64,000 nt of DNA from Paenibacillus sp. Soil750. Its GTDB lineage: Bacteria; Bacillota; Bacilli; Paenibacillales; NBRC-103111. Of the stretch, positions 42,846-51,695 are shown in pieces (position 1 is the first letter of the stretch; every line of letters starts with the position of its first letter). Where the stretch lies: assembly GCF_001428045.1 (NCBI RefSeq), contig NZ_LMSD01000010.1:201434-265433 (forward strand), given 5' to 3'. A program made the translations under genes and the position numbers. A model generated the notes under the pieces. The model was not told where the DNA came from and made no database searches. It worked only from the letters and a program-made list of their open reading frames with translations.

Positions 42846-45800
42846 TTACTTTTGCCAGATACGGTACAAGATGACTGCCCCTTCAGCACGAGTGAGCTCA
42901 TCGATCGGAGCAAGCTTGTCGTTCTTGCCATTCACAATGCCAGATTTCACTAAAGCTGCAGCGCTGTCTTTCGCATAGCTGGACATACTTGCTGCGTCCG
43001 GATAAGCATCTAAAGTTCCGCCAACTTGGACTTGCTTATCGGCTGCCGCCATCGCACGTGTCGTTAGCACCATCATATCTTGACGGGAGATAGGGCTGTC
43101 TGGCTTAAACGTATTGTCTTCAAAGCCAGTAGTGATGCCCAATGCTTTCGCAATCACGAGCTCATTATAATAATAAGCGGTTTTCGGGACATCGCTGAAC
43201 ATAGCTACATCGTTGCTAGTAGTATGCAATTCAAGCGATCGTACAAGGAGCGCGATGAAGTCTGCTCTCTTAATAGAAGCTTCAGGTGAGAAGCTATTCT
43301 CATCCGTACCATGGATGACATCGCGAGATGCCATTGTATCAATAGCTTGTTTAGCCCAAGGCACGTACTGTAAGTCTCCGAAGGTCTTGAATACAGAGGC
43401 TACCGCATAGGTGCTGAAATGGGTTGTTTGGAAAACAACGGTTCCGCTTGCCGCGTTATAACGACCATTTGGAACTGGTGTCGCCTTTCCTTGACCATCG
43501 ATGTACCAAATAATGATATGATCAGTATCGCTAAGCTCTTCCTCAGTTGGTAAGTAAGGGATGGCTACCGTTACAGGCGCATTTGGATTATTCCATGCAA
43601 TGACTTTGTCACCTGCGGCTAGGGTCAGTTCGATAACTGGGCGATTCCCGATTTGTTCACGGGTAGCTGTATCCATGTTGTCCTTAGAGACCTTAGCCAC
43701 ACGAAGGGACACTTGCTCAGCGTTTTCTGTTACGCCCGACAGCATATTGCTTGGAATCTGGATGGTCGCATCTGCTGTTTTCACTGAAAGCTCAAAGTTG
43801 TCTTGACCTCTCAGGCTTTGTGTTGGCAATTGCACTTCATAGGAAGTTGCGTTTGCTTGCTTCGGCACTTCGATTACGATTTGTTTCTGGACGTTTGCTG
43901 TAGGAGCGGCTTGCTCAAGCGCCTTTTTCAAGGTGTCGCCTGAGATCGCAGCTATCGTTCGTCCGTTTTCGGTTTTCAATTCAGGTGTGATCGTACCACC
44001 ACTACTACCAGTGTCAGTGCTGGTGCTAGGCACAGTACCCGAACCCGAACCCGTGCCACTACCAGGATCAGGATCACCACCATCACTAGGATTGGAGACT
44101 TTGCCGGTTAGGTTCAGCACGCCGTAAACGGACGTATCCTGAAAGCCCGTGCCGGTCGTATCGTTCCATGCTGCAACGCTTTGACGGGCACCGTTTTTAG
44201 CATCATTGATCTGTACGTCGAAACCAAGTTTCGTATTGTCTTCTGGCGTTATTGTTTTCAACGGAATCTTCACTTCAACCGTGTAGTTGGTTCCAGAAAC
44301 ATGGGTTTTGGATTCGACGCCAGCCGATTTACTTGCCGGATTGAAGGATTGTTCGTTGCCAAAGTTGATGCGATATTGTCCGTCATCAGCTTCATAGGAT
44401 GATGTCTTTGCATTGTTTTCGTCCAAGAAGATTTCGACGGAATCTTGTTCATAGGCATTTGCGCTGCTTTTATCAAGCTCAGCATTGCTAACTTGGATGA
44501 GAACATACAGATTTTGATCATCCCAAAGTGCTTTCGCTACGCCGCTTGCTCCTTGCCAAGCTTGCTGATACCGGTTGATTGCCATGTCAGGTGCTTGACT
44601 CCAAGCCGCGTCATCAGCCATCCCGTCGATTGTAGGGGTAGCGAATTTAGCGGTTGACTGATTGGCTTGGGCTACGGACTCAGGCGGATGTGCGGCCAAG
44701 AATGCAGCAGGGTCAATGACCCCGAAGTACGCAGGTTTGGCTTGCAGATCACTATTAAACAATTGCGGATTCTGACTGGCTCTCCAGCTTGTAGCATCAT
44801 TCAGACCCCAGAAGGTAACACGCTCGATATGAGCAGCATGGGCCTTGAAAATCTGGAATATTTGCGCATATAAAGAGCCCTGGGCATTTGCTTCTTTCTC
44901 GGTTAGTCGAGAATTGCTTCCTGCTGTAATGTCTAGCTCGGAGATGCTCACTTGTACGCCTAGAGAAATAAATTTCTCCAATGACAATTTAACATTGTCC
45001 GGTTTCGTGTTTAGATTGTAGTGCGCTTGCATGCCGACACCGTCGATGAGGAGTTTGCCAGGGTGTGTCAGGGCATACCTATCATTGATTTCTTTGACCA
45101 TGCTGTAAATAGCCTGGGCTTTATTCTGGTTATCTTCGTTATAATCATTGTAATAAAGCTTGATATCCCATGTAGGATGCGCGTCCAGCACTTCTTTTGC
45201 CGCTAAAAATGCCTGCTCGACGTAGTCATCTCCGATGGCAGCTTTCCAAGGGGATTGACGCAGCGCTCCATGCCAATTTGAAGGGTTAGATGGATTATCA
45301 TTCATCGCCTCGTTGACGACATCCCATGAGATCACCTTGTTACCGTAATGCTCCATGACCGTTTGGATATGGGTCTTTAAGTTTGCAAGAGCCTCAACTC
45401 GTCCTAGCGGGAGTGAATCGGTTGTCGTAGTCAACCAAGTAGGTGTTTGTTGATGCCATACAAGGACGTGCCCATGCAACTTGAGTCCGGCAGCCTGAAT
45501 TTTAGTAACAAGCGCATCCTCCGTGGCAAAATCAAACTCTTTATTCGCATTGTACGTCTGATCTGGTTTCATGGCATTTTCCGCTGTGACGACATTGTTA
45601 TGTAACTTGAGAAGTTGAAGTCTAACACCATCTAAATCTGCCGCTGATACCGCATTGCCGATCAGGAAATCGTTGCGATAGGCATCTTTAATCGGAGTTA
45701 AATTCGTTTGTACGGAGATTGGCGCCGAACTCTCAACAAAGCTGATATCGTCGATATAGAAGGAAGCGTCCTTGCTGCTAGAACTTTCCACATATATGCT

Positions 45801-46772
45801 CAAAAACTCATCGGGTACCGTGTTATAACGGTAGTTTCCTTCAAATTTAACCCAGCCGTCTTCGGTGCTAATCGTTTTTTTGTCAACGGTATTATAGCTT
45901 GCACTTGCATTACCCACCTGTGTGGACAGCTGAAGTTGCGAGCTTCCAGGCGAGATAAGCTTGACCCAAGCCGTAATTTTATATTCGAAGCCCTTATCCA
46001 CATATTTCTCCACACGCAATGAAGGACCATGCCAAGTCTCTGTTCTACCCTCAACTTTCAACGCGCTTGTGCCGCCTTCAGTATGATTGGCATCACTGAT
46101 AACCGTCAGCGTTTCCGTGCCTTTCCTGCCTGCAAATCCGCCATTCGTTTGATCTTCAAACGTAATGGTGGGGAAATCCACGGCTGGGAGTCTAGGAGTC
46201 TCAACGACTGGGCCTGCAGCTACATTTTTGGTAACAAGGATATCGCCAAGGTAGAAGGGCACACCTGCACCAGCCGTGTTCGAATTAATGCGCAATGCGC
46301 TATCTTTACTCGTATCAACAGTAAATTCCTTAGTTAGGGTGAGCGCTTTGCCAGCTTCATAATTCACGTAAATTGTATTCTGATAGCCATTTACCGTTTG
46401 AAAACCAGCTTGTGCACCGCTAGGCACCGTGACATCGGCGTCTACGTAGACGGTTGCGGTAACCGTATAGGTTTGACCATTTTCCAGGCCGATGTCGCTG
46501 AATTTGAAATCAGCTCCATCCCAGTTGTTCACTCGGTTGCTTACATATAAAGCTTTACCATCATCATTGCCGGTAAATGTTTTTCCTGTGACCTGTGACA
46601 GGTTAGCGCTGCCAGCTCTCGTAGCTTTCCCTTGGCCGCTCGCGAAAGTTTCATGATACAGGGTGATGGTCTCGGTAGTCGCCGCTTTCGTAACTTTAGT
46701 AAGCAGGCTTGATGGTATAACTAAAGCCGCAACGAGTAAGATTAAGGCGATTCTCACAAATTTTTTTCTCAT
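42846..46772 (-). CDS. Modular SLH-anchored endo-1,4-beta-xylanase (CBM22-CBM22-GH10-CBM9-SLH3)
   Basis: A 1308-residue exported xylanase. Order: signal peptide (ending near VTKAA, about residue 33), two CBM22-type modules (about 35-190 and 200-350), a GH10 barrel (about 355-700) with acid/base Glu in [10 protein letters not shown] and nucleophile Glu in [10 protein letters not shown], a CBM9-type module (about 710-905), a Gly/Ser/Asp-rich linker, an uncharacterised domain and three SLH repeats. It should bind the cell wall and hydrolyse xylan outside the cell. The ATG at 46772 is set by GGGAAGGGG upstream. A cre-like site lies in the untranslated leader. The pre-SLH part is similar in layout to the GDPD surface protein. 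Confidence 0.93.
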   Translation of the reverse strand: MRKKFVRIALILLVAALVIPSSLLTKVTKAATTETITLYHETFASGQGKATRAGSANLSQVTGKTFTGNDDGKALYVSNRVNNWDGADFKFSDIGLENGQTYTVTATVYVDADVTVPSGAQAGFQTVNGYQNTIYVNYEAGKALTLTKEFTVDTSKDSALRINSNTAGAGVPFYLGDILVTKNVAAGPVVETPRLPAVDFPTITFEDQTNGGFAGRKGTETLTVISDANHTEGGTSALKVEGRTETWHGPSLRVEKYVDKGFEYKITAWVKLISPGSSQLQLSTQVGNASASYNTVDKKTISTEDGWVKFEGNYRYNTVPDEFLSIYVESSSSKDASFYIDDISFVESSAPISVQTNLTPIKDAYRNDFLIGNAVSAADLDGVRLQLLKLHNNVVTAENAMKPDQTYNANKEFDFATEDALVTKIQAAGLKLHGHVLVWHQQTPTWLTTTTDSLPLGRVEALANLKTHIQTVMEHYGNKVISWDVVNEAMNDNPSNPSNWHGALRQSPWKAAIGDDYVEQAFLAAKEVLDAHPTWDIKLYYNDYNEDNQNKAQAIYSMVKEINDRYALTHPGKLLIDGVGMQAHYNLNTKPDNVKLSLEKFISLGVQVSISELDITAGSNSRLTEKEANAQGSLYAQIFQIFKAHAAHIERVTFWGLNDATSWRASQNPQLFNSDLQAKPAYFGVIDPAAFLAAHPPESVAQANQSTAKFATPTIDGMADDAAWSQAPDMAINRYQQAWQGASGVAKALWDDQNLYVLIQVSNAELDKSSANAYEQDSVEIFLDENNAKTSSYEADDGQYRINFGNEQSFNPASKSAGVESKTHVSGTNYTVEVKIPLKTITPEDNTKLGFDVQINDAKNGARQSVAAWNDTTGTGFQDTSVYGVLNLTGKVSNPSDGGDPDPGSGTGSGSGTVPSTSTDTGSSGGTITPELKTENGRTIAAISGDTLKKALEQAAPTANVQKQIVIEVPKQANATSYEVQLPTQSLRGQDNFELSVKTADATIQIPSNMLSGVTENAEQVSLRVAKVSKDNMDTATREQIGNRPVIELTLAAGDKVIAWNNPNAPVTVAIPYLPTEEELSDTDHIIIWYIDGQGKATPVPNGRYNAASGTVVFQTTHFSTYAVASVFKTFGDLQYVPWAKQAIDTMASRDVIHGTDENSFSPEASIKRADFIALLVRSLELHTTSNDVAMFSDVPKTAYYYNELVIAKALGITTGFEDNTFKPDSPISRQDMMVLTTRAMAAADKQVQVGGTLDAYPDAASMSSYAKDSAAALVKSGIVNGKNDKLAPIDELTRAEGAVILYRIWQK

Positions 46773-46814
46773 ATTTGGCATTCCCCTTCCCAATAATCAG
46801 TTATCAATGAGTTA

Positions 46815-46828
46815 GTTAAGCGTTTACA
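46815..46828 (-). promoter_or_regulatory. cre-like CcpA site in the xylanase leader
   Basis: On the minus strand TGTAAACGCTTAAC fits the cre consensus TGWNANCGNTNWCA at 12 of 14 positions. It lies about 30 bases downstream of the inferred transcription start, a roadblock position, consistent with glucose repression of xylanase. Confidence 0.62.
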
Positions 46829-46858
46829 TTTTGTAGTGGACATCTCCTTTCCAACGTA

Positions 46859-46864
46859 ATTATA
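46859..46864 (-). promoter_or_regulatory. -10 box of the xylanase promoter
   Basis: TATAAT on the minus strand, 87 bases before the start codon. The -35 region is poor (AGTTAA at 18 bp), so the assignment is tentative. The rest of the 424-bp divergent gap to 47196 holds only the hairpin at 46953-46977. Confidence 0.45.
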
Positions 46865-46952
46865 GCGTGATCAAAAACACGTTTAACTAAAGAAACTTTA
46901 TATGATACTGTAATTATTAAATACAAAGTCGGGTTTTGTTACAGGACTTAAA

Positions 46953-46977
46953 TTAAAAAGAGCAGCTTCAGCTGCTC
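46953..46977 (-). terminator. Terminator-like hairpin between the xylanase and haemoglobin genes
   Basis: GAGCAGC-TTCA-GCTGCTC (46960-46977), followed on the minus strand by TTTTTAATTT. It would stop minus-strand transcripts entering from the right. No gene that needs it was identified. Confidence 0.6.
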
Positions 46978-47196
46978 CTTCATTACCTATGATTGAATGC
47001 GAAAACGTCGTTCTTTTTTGACAGACAATTTTGATATCATCCAATAAGCAACCATAGAACTGTAATCCTATATAGAAGGCATGCTAGATAGACGGTTTGA
47101 TGGACAAGGGCGGAAACAGAAACAATAGATAATTTCCTGTTCAATTGGATAATATAACCAGGTAGATAGGTGTAGACCTGAAGGAGGATAAATATA

Positions 47197-47559
47197 GTGA
47201 GTGAAACAACGTTATACGATAAGCTTGGTGGAGAAGGGGCGATCACGGCAGTGGTGGACTACTTCTATGAGCTGGTTTTGGCGGATGAGACCGTCAATCA
47301 CTTTTTTAACAACACGGATATGGAGAAGCAACGGAAGCATCAGGCGAAATTTTTTAGTTTTGCGTTAGGGGGACCGAATCAGTATACGGGGGCATCTATG
47401 GCCAAGGCGCATGCAGGGATGAATCTGCAGGAAGAGCATTTCAAAGCGATTGCGACTCATCTTCATGATGCGCTTGCTCATTTTGGCGTGGGGGCAGACG
47501 AGATCTATCAAGTGTTGGCGAAGGTATCGACGTTGAAGGACGATATTTTACATAAATAA
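47197..47559 (+). CDS. Truncated haemoglobin, group I
   Basis: A 120-residue 2-on-2 globin. It has the N-terminal LYDKLGGEGAI, the B-helix DYFYE (Tyr24 as distal B10), CD1 phenylalanine in NHFFNNTD, and the proximal haem ligand His72 in AKAHAGMNL, with the conserved glycines of the group. Such proteins bind O2 or NO and act in NO detoxification or oxygen delivery. Start codon GTG 47197 after GAAGGAGG. It is a single gene with its own terminator. Confidence 0.93.
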   Translation: MSETTLYDKLGGEGAITAVVDYFYELVLADETVNHFFNNTDMEKQRKHQAKFFSFALGGPNQYTGASMAKAHAGMNLQEEHFKAIATHLHDALAHFGVGADEIYQVLAKVSTLKDDILHK

Positions 47560-47567
47560 GTTTTGTT

Positions 47568-47618
47568 AAAAAGGAGGTTCCCCAATGGCTATTTATGTGG
47601 CGGGGGATCCTCTTTTTT
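47568..47618 (+). terminator. Intrinsic terminator of the haemoglobin gene
   Basis: AAAAAGGAGG-TCCCC pairs with GGGGGA-CCTCTTTTTT. Confidence 0.83.
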
Positions 47619-47668
47619 GCGAGTTAATGGACTTGGAAGAAGTCCGTATGGTGAATACAGCAGTGAAA

Positions 47669-47845
47669 GATGCTAAAAAGCATCCTTTTTCTTCAAATTA
47701 ACCATTTTAGTTGAAATACGTGCGAAAGTGCAACTATTTCCACCGGCATTCCACATATTGGCATCTTTCGGTCCAAAAGGTTGCCTTTTTGCACTTATTC
47801 CTTCTGTTGAGCTGTTTCCCCGAAAATAAGTGTATATTTGCATCT
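47669..47845. repeat. Four-part convergent-gap element, TGC-N6-GCA type (D)
   Basis: Units with the core TGC-N6-GCA or a close variant start at 47669 (GATGCTAAAAAGCATCC), 47719 (CGTGCGAAAGTGCAACT), 47780 (GTTGCCTTTTTGCACTT) and 47829 (AGTGTATATTTGCATCT). The steps are 50, 61 and 49 bp. The layout mirrors copies A-C, but the motif is different and spacing looser. It lies between the convergent haemoglobin and GH2 genes. Confidence 0.55.
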
Positions 47846-47875
47846 TTGACTATGCGTACACGAGGTCATTATATT

Positions 47876-47914
47876 TGCAAAAAATAGGGACCCAGCCACA
47901 CAGGCTGAGTCCCT
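47876..47914 (-). terminator. Intrinsic terminator of the GH2 gene
   Basis: AGGGAC-AGCC pairs with GGCT-GTCCCT, followed on the minus strand by TATTTTTTGC. Confidence 0.82.
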
Positions 47915-47928
47915 TTCTCTTTACTGCC

Positions 47929-49641
47929 TTACCGTTCCGAGCGATAAATCTCCTTCACTAAGCGATAGGCCAATTTCGGCTTGCGATACTCGCTCAGCAA
48001 TCCTTTATTATTGAAGCTCCGCGCGCGATCGCGGAAGTAAGGTCGGTCACTTCGCACATCGACGCGAATGTCTGCGAAGTGCCAAATGAGCGTCCCGACG
48101 ATACGAGGGTCGTCGCGGAAGATTTTCAAGGCGCGTGTAACGACATCCGCTTGGTAGTCTTCACTGAATAGGCGTGGCTCCCAGCCAGCATCGCCAAAAA
48201 TCCCGGCCGCGCCGAACTCACTCATGATGACAGGCTTGCCAGCAGCGCCGTGCTTCTCCGCATTCAGGAAGTAGTTCTGCAGCATGGTACTAAATCCATC
48301 CACGCTGCCTTCATACCAGCCGTAATATTTGTTAATCCCGATGACATCAAAATACGATAAAACGATATCTTCCTCCGGCTGCATTGTTGCGTAAGTGACG
48401 AGTCTGCTCGCGTCCATGCTGCGGATTTTGCTCACGAAAGCTTTCGTCAGCTCTAGTGCTTCTTGAGTGCGTGTATCGATTTCGTTGTGCGCTCCCCAGA
48501 AAATGATAGAAGGATGATGGTAGTCGCGGCTGATCATTTCGCCTAGCATGTTAACGCCGCGCTCTCTAAAGATCAGGCTTGCCAGCGTTTCCACACTCAT
48601 GAAACAACCCCACATCGGAATCTCACTCCAGAGCAGCATCCCGTGCTCATCAAGCAGATCGATCCAGAACTGGCTTTGCGGATAATGGGAGCCACGAACA
48701 ATATTACAGCCCATGTCGGTCAAAATGTCCAAATCTTTCAGCATCAGCTTCGGTGGGAAAGCAAATCCCCATTCGGGATGCTCTTCATGGCGATTCACGC
48801 CTTGGAGGTACAGCTTTTTGCCATTAAGCAGAATGTCGCTGCCCTGAACCTCAACCGTACGGAAGCCAGTCCGATCGATAAGATCATCTTCACCAGCTTG
48901 GACAGTAAAGGTATAGAGCGCAGGTTGACCGACATCCCAACGCTTAATATTCGCCAGACTTCCACTTAAGGAGAGGCTAGTAGTTTGACCTGCTGCAATC
49001 GTGACAGGGCCAGCGGAGAGGGAAAGACCTTCCGTACTAGCACTTACCTCAAGCTGACAGTCTTCTTGGCTTAATGAACTGACTTGAATTTGCAGCTGAA
49101 CATCAGCTGTATCGTCCTTCAATTGATAATCAATTTTCATGGACTCAATGTAGACATCCGGCAGCTCCTGAAGCTCAACAGAACGAATGATGCCCCCATA
49201 GGAGTGCCAGTCGGCGATATCCGTCGGCAAAGTTTGCCAATCAACGGTATTATCAACACGAATCACGAGTTCATGCTTGCCTGCTGTTAGGTGAGGGAGA
49301 ATCATAGAGAACTGTGTAAACCCGCCAAAATGGTAGCCAATATGCTGGCCATCCACGTACACATCGGCATGGTGAAGAATGCCTTCAAAAACCAGTCGAA
49401 TATTCGCATCTTGCAGCGTATCAAAATAGGTGCGATACCATGCGGCACCAATGTAATCGTAAGTACCTAATTCGTTATTCCAACAAGAAGGGACGACGGA
49501 CTTTTTTGATCCGGCAGGGAAGGTTGACGCCCACCCTTCAGAAACACCTTTATTGTCAGGATCCGTGATGAAATCCCATAATCCATCCAAAATTCGAGTA
49601 GGTCGTAAGTTATGCTGCTGAAAAGTACGTATCACGAGCAT
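47929..49641 (-). CDS. Glycoside hydrolase family 2, beta-glucuronidase-like
   Basis: 570 residues: a jelly-roll sugar-binding domain (about 10-165), an immunoglobulin-like domain (about 170-265) and a TIM-barrel catalytic domain (about 270-568). The acid/base region is FWGAHNEIDTRT (Glu after Asn) and the nucleophile region is PVIMSEFGAAGIFGDAG. QGVNRHEEHPEWGF is the standard GH2 motif, and the length and NKYYGWYEG match beta-glucuronidases (UidA). There is no signal peptide, so it acts on imported glycosides. Shine-Dalgarno GAAAGGGG precedes the ATG. It is divergent from an AraC regulator, a likely controller. Confidence 0.85.
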   Translation of the reverse strand: MLVIRTFQQHNLRPTRILDGLWDFITDPDNKGVSEGWASTFPAGSKKSVVPSCWNNELGTYDYIGAAWYRTYFDTLQDANIRLVFEGILHHADVYVDGQHIGYHFGGFTQFSMILPHLTAGKHELVIRVDNTVDWQTLPTDIADWHSYGGIIRSVELQELPDVYIESMKIDYQLKDDTADVQLQIQVSSLSQEDCQLEVSASTEGLSLSAGPVTIAAGQTTSLSLSGSLANIKRWDVGQPALYTFTVQAGEDDLIDRTGFRTVEVQGSDILLNGKKLYLQGVNRHEEHPEWGFAFPPKLMLKDLDILTDMGCNIVRGSHYPQSQFWIDLLDEHGMLLWSEIPMWGCFMSVETLASLIFRERGVNMLGEMISRDYHHPSIIFWGAHNEIDTRTQEALELTKAFVSKIRSMDASRLVTYATMQPEEDIVLSYFDVIGINKYYGWYEGSVDGFSTMLQNYFLNAEKHGAAGKPVIMSEFGAAGIFGDAGWEPRLFSEDYQADVVTRALKIFRDDPRIVGTLIWHFADIRVDVRSDRPYFRDRARSFNNKGLLSEYRKPKLAYRLVKEIYRSER

Positions 49642-49754
49642 TAAGCCCCTTTCATGTATGTTTCGTAAAGCGTATCATAGAAGAAGAGTCAATTTGAATG
49701 GATAAACCTCATCTCTATTTGTCAAAATCGCTATAGGGTTGGTGAACAAAACCA

Positions 49755-50567
49755 ATGAATAACCACCGTATTTATCATCATCGGCTTTCGTATGAGAAGC
49801 CACCCGATCCTGGCTGGAAAGATATTCGAAATACGACAGACGTACACTCACTGTATTGGATTCGGAGTGGCGAAGGGGAATTTCACCATGAGATGAATGA
49901 AGTTCCGCTGCATGTACAAGCTGGGAGTTTGTTTTATTTGAAGCCCGGGTTTAAACTGAACATGACTTCGTCTACGGACAATCCGTTATGTATTAGGATG
50001 CTCCTTTTCGATGCTTTTGATATCCCATATGAGCATCTCAATTGGCTGAAGCCAGTTCCTGTGGAGGAACTGCGGATTCCCTTTTATAAACCGCACACGT
50101 TAGAGCAGTCAGATTGGCTAGAAGCACAGTTTACTCGCTTATGGTCAATGAGAGGAACGGACCCGCATGAACGCCAAGCGGAATTCCAATATGTTTTATC
50201 GCGATTAATCCAATTTATGAAGGATACGGATACGTCTAGTGATCCCTACATGAAAGCTTTTCAGCAAGCGAAGCTGTGGCTGGAGACCTGCTATCATCAG
50301 CCGATTCGGCTGGAAGAGCTGGCGAAAACCTACCATATATCCGTGTCGCAATTACGCAAAATGTTTATGAAGCATGTGGGCATCTCGCCCAAAGCGTATT
50401 TAAATCAGATTCGGAATGAGCAGGCGAAGACGATGCTTTTACTAACCGATGAGCCTATGAAGGCGATCGCCGATGCTTGTGGATTTGCAGATGAGTTCCA
50501 TTTTGGTAAAATGTTTCGAGTATGGAACGAGATTTCACCGGTTCGTTTTCGAACAATGAACAAATAG
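49755..50567 (+). CDS. AraC-family transcriptional regulator
   Basis: 270 residues with an N-terminal cupin-like domain (SLYWIRSGEGEFHHEMNEV core IRSGEGEFHHEMNE) and a C-terminal double HTH (RLEELAKTYHISVSQLRKMF; ADACGFADEFHFGKMFR). It is divergent from the GH2 gene with about 110 bp between starts, an arrangement typical of local sugar-responsive activators. The Shine-Dalgarno site is weak. The CYTH gene follows 18 bp later and may be co-transcribed. Confidence 0.9.
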   Translation: MNNHRIYHHRLSYEKPPDPGWKDIRNTTDVHSLYWIRSGEGEFHHEMNEVPLHVQAGSLFYLKPGFKLNMTSSTDNPLCIRMLLFDAFDIPYEHLNWLKPVPVEELRIPFYKPHTLEQSDWLEAQFTRLWSMRGTDPHERQAEFQYVLSRLIQFMKDTDTSSDPYMKAFQQAKLWLETCYHQPIRLEELAKTYHISVSQLRKMFMKHVGISPKAYLNQIRNEQAKTMLLLTDEPMKAIADACGFADEFHFGKMFRVWNEISPVRFRTMNK

Positions 50568-50585
50568 AGAGGGGCTAACCGAATT

Positions 50586-51077
50586 ATGGGTGCCGAAATT
50601 GAAAGAAAGTATTTATTAACCGCATTTCCTGCGGCTGAACTAGCGAATAATGAGTTGACGCAAGTGTCTAAACAATATATTTATCAGACGTATTTAGCTT
50701 TCTCGGACGATCAAGAAATTCGCGTACGCCAGCTAGTGGACAGTTCAGGAGAATCACACTTTACGCATACGTTCAAGTCAGGACATGGGATGGTTCGAGA
50801 AGAAGTCGAATACAGCATCACGGAGCCTATCTATAAGCAGCTGCTAGAGCGTACAGGATTAATTCCATTAGAGAAGATTCGTACGACCCTCGAAGCGGCT
50901 GGTGTAACTTATGAAATCGACGAATATAAACAAATTGACCTGCTAGTCGTTGAAGTGGAGTTTCCTGATCTGCAGACTGCGGAGCAGTTTGTACCGCCGA
51001 GCTGGTTCGGCAGAGAACTTGGTTCGGAGGAAGAGTTCCGTAATAAGTCGATGTGGGTGGCTTTGCAGAAACACTAA
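50586..51077 (+). CDS. CYTH-domain protein (triphosphate tunnel metalloenzyme)
   Basis: A 163-residue protein starting with the diagnostic ExExK motif (AEIERKYLL) and continuing with alternating charged strands (EIRVRQLVD, HTFKSGHGMVREEVEYSI, YEIDEYKQ, VVEVEFPD) that form the eight-stranded tunnel. Members hydrolyse inorganic triphosphate or nucleoside triphosphates, or act as adenylate cyclases or thiamine-triphosphatases. The exact substrate cannot be told from the sequence. Shine-Dalgarno AGAGGGG. Confidence 0.88.
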   Translation: MGAEIERKYLLTAFPAAELANNELTQVSKQYIYQTYLAFSDDQEIRVRQLVDSSGESHFTHTFKSGHGMVREEVEYSITEPIYKQLLERTGLIPLEKIRTTLEAAGVTYEIDEYKQIDLLVVEVEFPDLQTAEQFVPPSWFGRELGSEEEFRNKSMWVALQKH

Positions 51078-51096
51078 TTCCCCTCCCAGATTCATT

Positions 51097-51190
51097 AGGG
51101 AAGTATGAGTAAAAAACATGCTTCCCTAAAAGTCTAGATAGAAGTTTTACAACACTTACTAGGTATCATCTAAGTATTGTAAGAACTTCT
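51097..51190 (+). promoter_or_regulatory. Two hairpins in front of the 137-residue gene
   Basis: TTAGGGAAG pairs with CTTCCCTAA (51097-51130, a terminator-like hairpin for the CYTH gene without a long T-run). Then AGAAGTTTTACAACACTTA (51140-51158) pairs with TAAGTATTGTAAGAACTTCT (51171-51190) with one bulge and one G-U. The second lies 24 bp before the start of the next gene and may be a cis-regulatory stem. Confidence 0.55.
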
Positions 51191-51213
51191 AAAGGAATTG
51201 CGAGGGGTTATTC

Positions 51214-51627
51214 ATGAATTTAATCCACTATTATCGTCAACAGTTTGTCGAGTTAACAGCCCAGTTTGAGAAAGTGTGGGAGGAAGATTCGCAATATAAA
51301 TTTGGTTTTCTTTGGCGCTCACAAGTAAGTAATTCGTATAAGGAAATGTTTCAGATGACACAAACGAGACAGGAACCGCTTTATTTGATGTATGCCATGG
51401 AGCTTCCAGAGTCTTATAAAAGAACGAACATTAGCGAGGTTATCAAAAATGTAGCTTCTGCTTACGAATTGTCCATGTATGTGTTCTCAAGTAAAATTAT
51501 GTTGACATCATGTGTTTCCATTGAAAACTTACAGCAAACGTCATTAGGCTTTATTCATCAAGCTCGTGCCGAGATGATTGATTTAGTCTTCTCTGTGATT
51601 AAACAAGTCGATTATGAAACCGTATAG
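51214..51627 (+). CDS. Hypothetical 137-residue helical protein
   Basis: Not recognised. It looks all-helical and cytoplasmic: YRQQFVELTAQFEKVWEED, YKEMFQMTQTRQEPLYLMY, two cysteines around TSCVS and a C-terminal helix with RAEMIDLVFSVIKQ. No signal peptide or membrane span. GAGGGG 7 bases before ATG 51214 supports it. It lies 69 bp before the hybrid histidine kinase on the same strand and could be co-transcribed, so a small accessory or sensor role is conceivable but unsupported. Confidence 0.7.
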   Translation: MNLIHYYRQQFVELTAQFEKVWEEDSQYKFGFLWRSQVSNSYKEMFQMTQTRQEPLYLMYAMELPESYKRTNISEVIKNVASAYELSMYVFSSKIMLTSCVSIENLQQTSLGFIHQARAEMIDLVFSVIKQVDYETV

Positions 51628-51695
51628 ACCTTACATAATTCGACATCTATAATAGATGTAGATGGACGAGATTGCAATCCGATGGGGTGAGTACG

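Noticed and set aside
47037..47246. 69-residue hydrophobic frame on the minus strand upstream of the haemoglobin gene
   Set aside because: It overlaps the haemoglobin start, has no ribosome-binding site and ends at the spacer. The nearby minus-strand hairpin alone is not enough support.
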